Source: Siderastrea radians
Taxonomy: Eukaryota; Cnidaria; Anthozoa; Scleractinia; Rhizangiidae
Assembly (NCBI GenBank): GCA_964017195.1
Contig: OZ024897.1
Span: 9,003,951-9,067,950 of the forward strand
DNA: 64,000 bases
Direction of reading: 5' to 3'
Shown here: one piece after another, positions 59,755 to 64,000 of the stretch
Position numbering within the stretch: the stretch's first letter is position 1
How the letters are laid out: the number at the start of each line of letters is the position of its first letter
The notes under the pieces: generated by a model
Seen by the model: only the letters and a program-made list of their open reading frames with translations
Told to the model about the DNA's origin: nothing
The model's database searches: none
Made by a program: the position numbers and the translations under genes

Positions 59755-62700
59755 TCAGCAATCCAGTTCGTCTTTTTTCAGCTGCACTTTCAAACGACTT
59801 CTCACTCTTACCTCCCTGGGGCACGGGTAAGGAGGAGGATTTGGCTGACATTTCGGACTATTCTTTTCACGTGTATCGTGAAAAGGGCTACCGTGTGGCT
59901 TGAATTTTTCTTCACCAGAGCTCTCCGGTTCTTTTTCGACCACATCAAACATTTTTCTTCGGCTACTCCAGATTTCCTCTTTTGAGCACTTCAGCTCTTC
60001 TTCACTGATGTTCTTTTCCTCAGGCATCCCCAGATGTTCATTTTCCAGCCACTCCTTTTCTTCTACCTCGGGTATTTTTAGGTATTTAACAACTTCTTGG
60101 TTTTTCTTCGACACCATCGGGTATTCTTGTGGCAATCCAGAACGTCTTATTTGACTAGTCTGAAATGTCGTAAGTCTCCTCACCCCTACCCGCTGGGGGC
60201 GCAGGTAAGAGGGAGGAGCTGGCTGACATTTCAGACTACTCCTTTCACAATTATCGTGATAGGAACTATTGTCTGGACTGGCGCTTTCTGTTCCGGAGCC
60301 CGAAGGAGCAAGCAAAGAGAGCTCCGAGCACTCGGATTCTTCTTTGTCGCTGTCAACTGCATTGAGCATTCTTCTTTGACCACTCCAGATCTTTTTGGAG
60401 CACTCCAGCTCTACTTCATTGCTGTCATCTTGTTCGAGCATCTCCACTTGTTCCCGAACGAACCACCCCCTCGTTTCTTCTGCCTCGGGTATGTCTAGGT
60501 ATTCAATAATCTCTTCCACATTTGGCCTCATCCGAGGCTCTCTCTCGATACAACTTCTCACGAGGTGTCCAAACGTGCTGTTCTCAAGCACGGCTACTTG
60601 TCTCTCACGGCTTTCTGGGTCTGGTTGTTCCCGGATACACATTTCACAGAGGAGAACACCAAAACTGTAGACATCAACCTAAGAATAGCAATATAACAGT
60701 ACCCATATTAGCCTTCTAGATCTATTGTCCATTGTTAACTACACCCAGGTGGACAACATTTGATGTGGCAAGGAAACACTAAACGTCTGTCTGTCATTTT
60801 TTATGTTACTAAATTTTCATCACAGTAACGATAAAATCCATTCAAGTCATCATGTTTTTGTCATTGAGTAGTCCTGCTGAGAGAATGTTGTCTTAGGCCA
60901 TGATTGCTGTTTGAAGCTTTGTCTCGCTTTTCCAAACTATCGTCAATCAGCAAAACTGATGTCTTAAAAGAATCAATGTTTTCTTTACAGCAAAAAATCC
61001 TTTACTTCTGCACTAACAAGCGAACTCTGTTCTCAACCAACAGTTGCGATTTTCACTGTCGTCAATTCATCGTAGCGGAAGTGTAAAAAAACAGACGTTT
61101 AGTCAGCGTGCACAAGAGGTCACGTTCATGTGTTCTGATTGGTAGATTTTGATCCACTCTGTTTTTACGGTACGTTAGTATGTTCGACAGCACTAAGTAA
61201 AAACACCAATTATTTGTTTTCAAGTTCAAAGTTCGCGTGTTATTAAGAAATACCAATGCAATTTTTTAAAAGTAGCTGCATCATGGGGGTGGCCGCACTT
61301 ACCTTGCAGCTGATTGGTTGATTTGGGTTTTCATTCAGTGACTCAGGCGCACTGTAGATAACAGCTCCTGCGCCATATAAAGTGCTTTGACGTACAAAAT
61401 TAGCAGTGCCATAATCTGACACCTTGCCTCGCCACAGGTCACCATGTCGCCGTAGCAACACATTAGTACTACTGATGTCGCGGTGGATTATGGGATTGGG
61501 CTGTTTTTGGTGGAGATAATTGAGCGCTCGAGCTACATCCAGAGAAATAACCGACACTTCTTCTGTCGAAAGAGGTTGGTCGTCATCATTATACAGCCTT
61601 TCCCTTAAACTGCAGTCCATGATCTCAGTTACCAACAGTGGCGGGTTATCATCGGCAGTTGCACCAATAAACTGCAACAGACACGGATGGCGGCATCTTG
61701 AAGCAATATCCACTTCTCGCTCAAACAGCCGTCTGCTGTAATCATGGGAAATGATGTCGTACATTTGTTTTACCGCAACATCACACCCACGAAATTTTCC
61801 TCGCACAATGTGTCCCCAGGCTCCTCGGCCGAGCTCGTGACTTGTGAGATGGATTTCATTCCGATTTATGACCCAGTCACGTGGATTGTCACGCTGACAA
61901 ACCGAAAACGTTCTGTTTAAATTGGTCTCTCGTTGCTGCGTTTCTCTTAATTGCGCTCTCATACAATTCATTTCTTCTTCGTTTGTTTCTAACAGACTTT
62001 GCAGCTCAGTAACAAGTGTTCGTTGCTCTTCAAAGTGTTCTTCTTGTACCTGCCTGTTGGACAGTTGTTCTCTCATTGCTGTCATAGCTTCCTCTTTTGT
62101 TCTCAACGTTCCTTGAAACTCAGTAATTTGCTCCTGTAAGGTTGCATTTTCTGTGTCTTTCTCTTGTACTTGTCCAAGCAAGTCCGTCATTTGTTCTGTC
62201 ATTGTCGTCGTTTCTTCTTCGCTTGTACTCAACTTCCCTTGCAATTCAGTAATTTGCTCGATAAGGGCTGCATTATCTGTGTCTTTTTCTTGTATTTGCC
62301 CATGCACGTTTGTCAAATGCTTCAATAAGGTTCTCATTTTGTCATTTCTCGCTTCTTTGTTCTCAGTTTTGCTTTCAGATGGTTGGCTCGTTGTTGTTCG
62401 TCTTCTAACTGCCACTGCAGGGTTACCAATTGTTCGCGCAAGATAGCCAATTGTCCTCTCATTGTTGGCACTCCTTTCTCGTTTGTACTTAGCTCCCGCT
62501 GTAATTTAGTAATTTGTTCCTGCAAGGTTGCATTGTCCATATCTTTTTCTTTAATTTGTCTTTCCAAATCAACCAGTTGTTCCTTCATCTTTTTTGTTTG
62601 GTGTTCTTTTTTTCTTAATTCTCCCAAATCAGTAACTCGCTCCTGTGAGGTTGCTGGATCCACGTTTTCTTGAAATTCAGTCGAGAGACTTGTCGTCGTT

Positions 62701-63016
62701 TCCATTTTTCCATCGTTTGTTTTTAACTTACATCGCAGATCACTGTTGCCTTGGTGTTGTTTCACGTCTAATTTTTTTTGTCGTAACTGCGAGTTGGCAA
62801 TTTCTTGCTTTTTTGCTTTCAAATCAATGTAATGTTCATTCGGTGTTTTCTCTCCGGACTGTCGCTGAATGGCTGCATTATATGTGTTTTTTTCTCGTAG
62901 GCTTCCTTGCAAGTTAGTCAGTTGTTCTCTCGTCGTTGTCTTTTCTTTCTCTCTTGCTCTCATCTGACTTGTCAGGTTAGGGACCACGTGGGGGTTCACT
63001 CTCACTTTATTTGAAC
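59755..63016 (-). CDS. Long coiled-coil TKL-like protein kinase, gene D (frame broken once)
   Basis: Exon 1 runs from a probable acceptor at 63016 (or the ATG at 62963) to 61303; exon 2 is 60678-59755 (307 aa plus stop). Donor CAAG|GTAAGT and acceptor CTTAG|GTTGAT, phase 0. The N-terminal part is a long coiled coil with near-repeats of 42 residues (I/VQEKDT(D/E)NA..L.EQITE). Near 62336 one base is missing in an A-run (ACAAAATG), shifting the frame: the upstream part ends at TGA 62334 and the downstream part reopens at ATG 62337. From that ATG, 652 residues are intact: glycine loop GRGAWG 170-175, VAVK Lys 190, HRD 285-287, DYG 308-310, APE 330-332, VDVYSFG. The tail carries two copies of a module of about 105-115 residues (CSK..IWS..RRM/RRKM, acidic serines, KCQPxPPxY). 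Catalytically competent by motif. The frameshift may be an assembly error. Confidence 0.8.
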
Positions 63017-63042
63017 CTTGCAGGTAAAAACAAACAAGCAAT
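63016..63042 (-). promoter_or_regulatory. Probable splice acceptor before gene D exon 1
   Basis: On the minus strand a T-rich tract (TTGTTTGTTTTTACCTGCAAG) ends in AG just before GTTCAAATAAAG. It suggests an upstream 5' exon. A candidate at 63295-63218 starts with ATG and ends CAG|GTATCA, but its phase does not fit this acceptor, so it could only be a leader exon unless another acceptor is used. Confidence 0.4.
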
Positions 63043-63299
63043 CAAAAAACAAGAAACCAAATAAACAAAGATGTGGTGATACATGGTTAGGTCACCCTAT
63101 CCATGCCTTGTACTACTTACTGCCTCTCCAGAGATGGTCAGAGCACTCAGAGAGCGAGGACAAAATTTGTTCTCCTTGGGTTTTTGAGAAAGAGATTCAA
63201 GTGGTGTCTTGTGATACCTGATTCAGTTCGTCTACCGTAGTACTTGTAAGACGAACCAAATTAATGTCTTTCTGTGATTTTTGAACTCTAGTCATAGTG

Positions 63300-64000
63300 G
63301 AAAGTTTACAAAGAACTCATGCACGATTGGAACGGGTAAGGGAAAACGAAGCGATAACCAGCTAACTTAAGATAACGTTTAGGGAACTATCGTGGGGAAG
63401 GGAGAGAGGGGAGGGTCATTCAAGTGTGCATTTTTTCAATGGTCACACAAGCAAACTTTATGTGTTCGCCAAAATGTTAGATAAGCTTTGACTTAAAAGC
63501 TTTGACGAAGCTGAAACCTATTGTTTTGGCAGTTGTATTGTCACTCTCTTTATTAAGTTTTTTTTTTTAATTTCCACTCAAATTGCTGGAAATCGGACCT
63601 AAATTTCAAATTCACCAGGGAGCTTGCCCTCAGACCTCAGACAGATAGCTCTGTACTAAGCGCTCATTTCTTTAAATTCCTATCCTTCAATTCATACATC
63701 TGCCCCAGAGACTTGAGATTTGTTGTTATGTATGAAGATTCACTGTGAGGCGAACTATTGAAAAGCTTTACGAACACGTTGAGCATCTGGTACTGGTCTG
63801 GGGGTGTACTCCTTGGGTTTCATTCTTTTGTGGGGGTGAGGGGGGGGGGCGTTGAGTGGTGCTGCACGATGCTTGCTTAAGTTTCAAGGACCGAAAGTGA
63901 AAAATAAGCCGTTATTATGTTAAACAGTTCAGAGAGCTGGAACTTCAGCGAGTTATTTCTGTCACTTGCCAATACGGACTGCTGAAAAATACCAAGAAGT
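63300..64000. other. Gene-free stretch at window end
   Basis: AT-rich DNA with a G-run at 63840. Part of it (63540-63690) faintly resembles 17220-17420, upstream of gene B (TTTTTATTAAG/TTTTTATTACT, TCCTTCAAT(T/C)CAT), which hints that the duplicated flank also exists upstream of gene D. Confidence 0.35.

Noticed and set aside
59613..60670. Plus-strand frames of 90-133 codons opposite gene D exon 2
   Set aside because: They are antisense shadows of a serine/glutamate-rich coding exon.
63218..63295. Coding 5' exon for gene D (ATG at 63295, donor CAG|GTATCA)
   Set aside because: Its phase does not fit the best acceptor at 63016; it could be a leader exon, but the coding call is not supported.

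Overview
The window looks like nuclear DNA of an invertebrate animal, most likely an anthozoan cnidarian such as a stony coral. The genes have GT-AG introns, the DNA is AT-rich, and it is crowded with short inverted-repeat elements, decayed non-LTR retrotransposons and a ROCO-type COR-domain remnant. Several repeats resemble ones I associate with corals. The species assignment is inference, because there is no rRNA or organelle marker here.

The backbone is a minus-strand cluster of paralogous genes for coiled-coil, TKL-like protein kinases. Four genes (called A-D here) share one design. Exon 1 codes for MG(Q/H)-type N-terminus (A-C), a coiled coil and most of the kinase domain. One phase-0 intron follows, between the ...LK/CK codons and VDVYSFG. 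Exon 2 codes for the end of the C-lobe plus a variable tail. A (623-2776) and B (14469-16889) are close relatives that have lost both catalytic aspartates (HQN for HRD, SAY for DYG) but keep the ATP-binding lysine, so they are predicted pseudokinases. C (38992-40662) and D (59755 to about 63016) keep HHD/HRD and DYG and look catalytically competent. Two exon-2 cassettes without an exon 1 lie between C and D: a decayed C-like one at 52800-53069 and an intact one at 56381-56575.

Layout. 0-10 kb: pentanucleotide array, gene A and its long upstream flank, with a 1.1-kb CAGGG-ended transposon inserted. 10.3-11.6 kb: satellite of roughly 95-bp units. 13.8-26 kb: a diverged tandem copy of the A segment carrying gene B and its own insertions, including a terminal-inverted-repeat element that holds a broken COR-domain exon. 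26.7-28.2 kb: two LINE remnants in opposite orientation. 29.4-33.7 kb: further copies of the upstream flank. 34.4-36.4 kb: old AT-rich repeats. 37.8-41.4 kb: minisatellite, gene C and two foldback elements. 42.1-47.2 kb: two dead L1/Tx1-like LINE copies, the first split by a 167-bp MITE. 47.4-48.6 kb: a second element with related termini carrying an unidentified broken ORF. 50.2-53.2 kb: fragments of a second copy of the C locus, a hairpin satellite and a GC-rich MITE with a 9-bp target duplication. 55-57 kb: tandem repeat, LINE scrap and orphan exon F. 58.6-63.3 kb: a MITE and gene D.

The kinases probably form a locally expanded family that diversifies by coiled-coil length, loss of catalysis and tail exchange. 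Regulation of the active members by the pseudokinase members through coiled-coil pairing is an attractive but untested inference.
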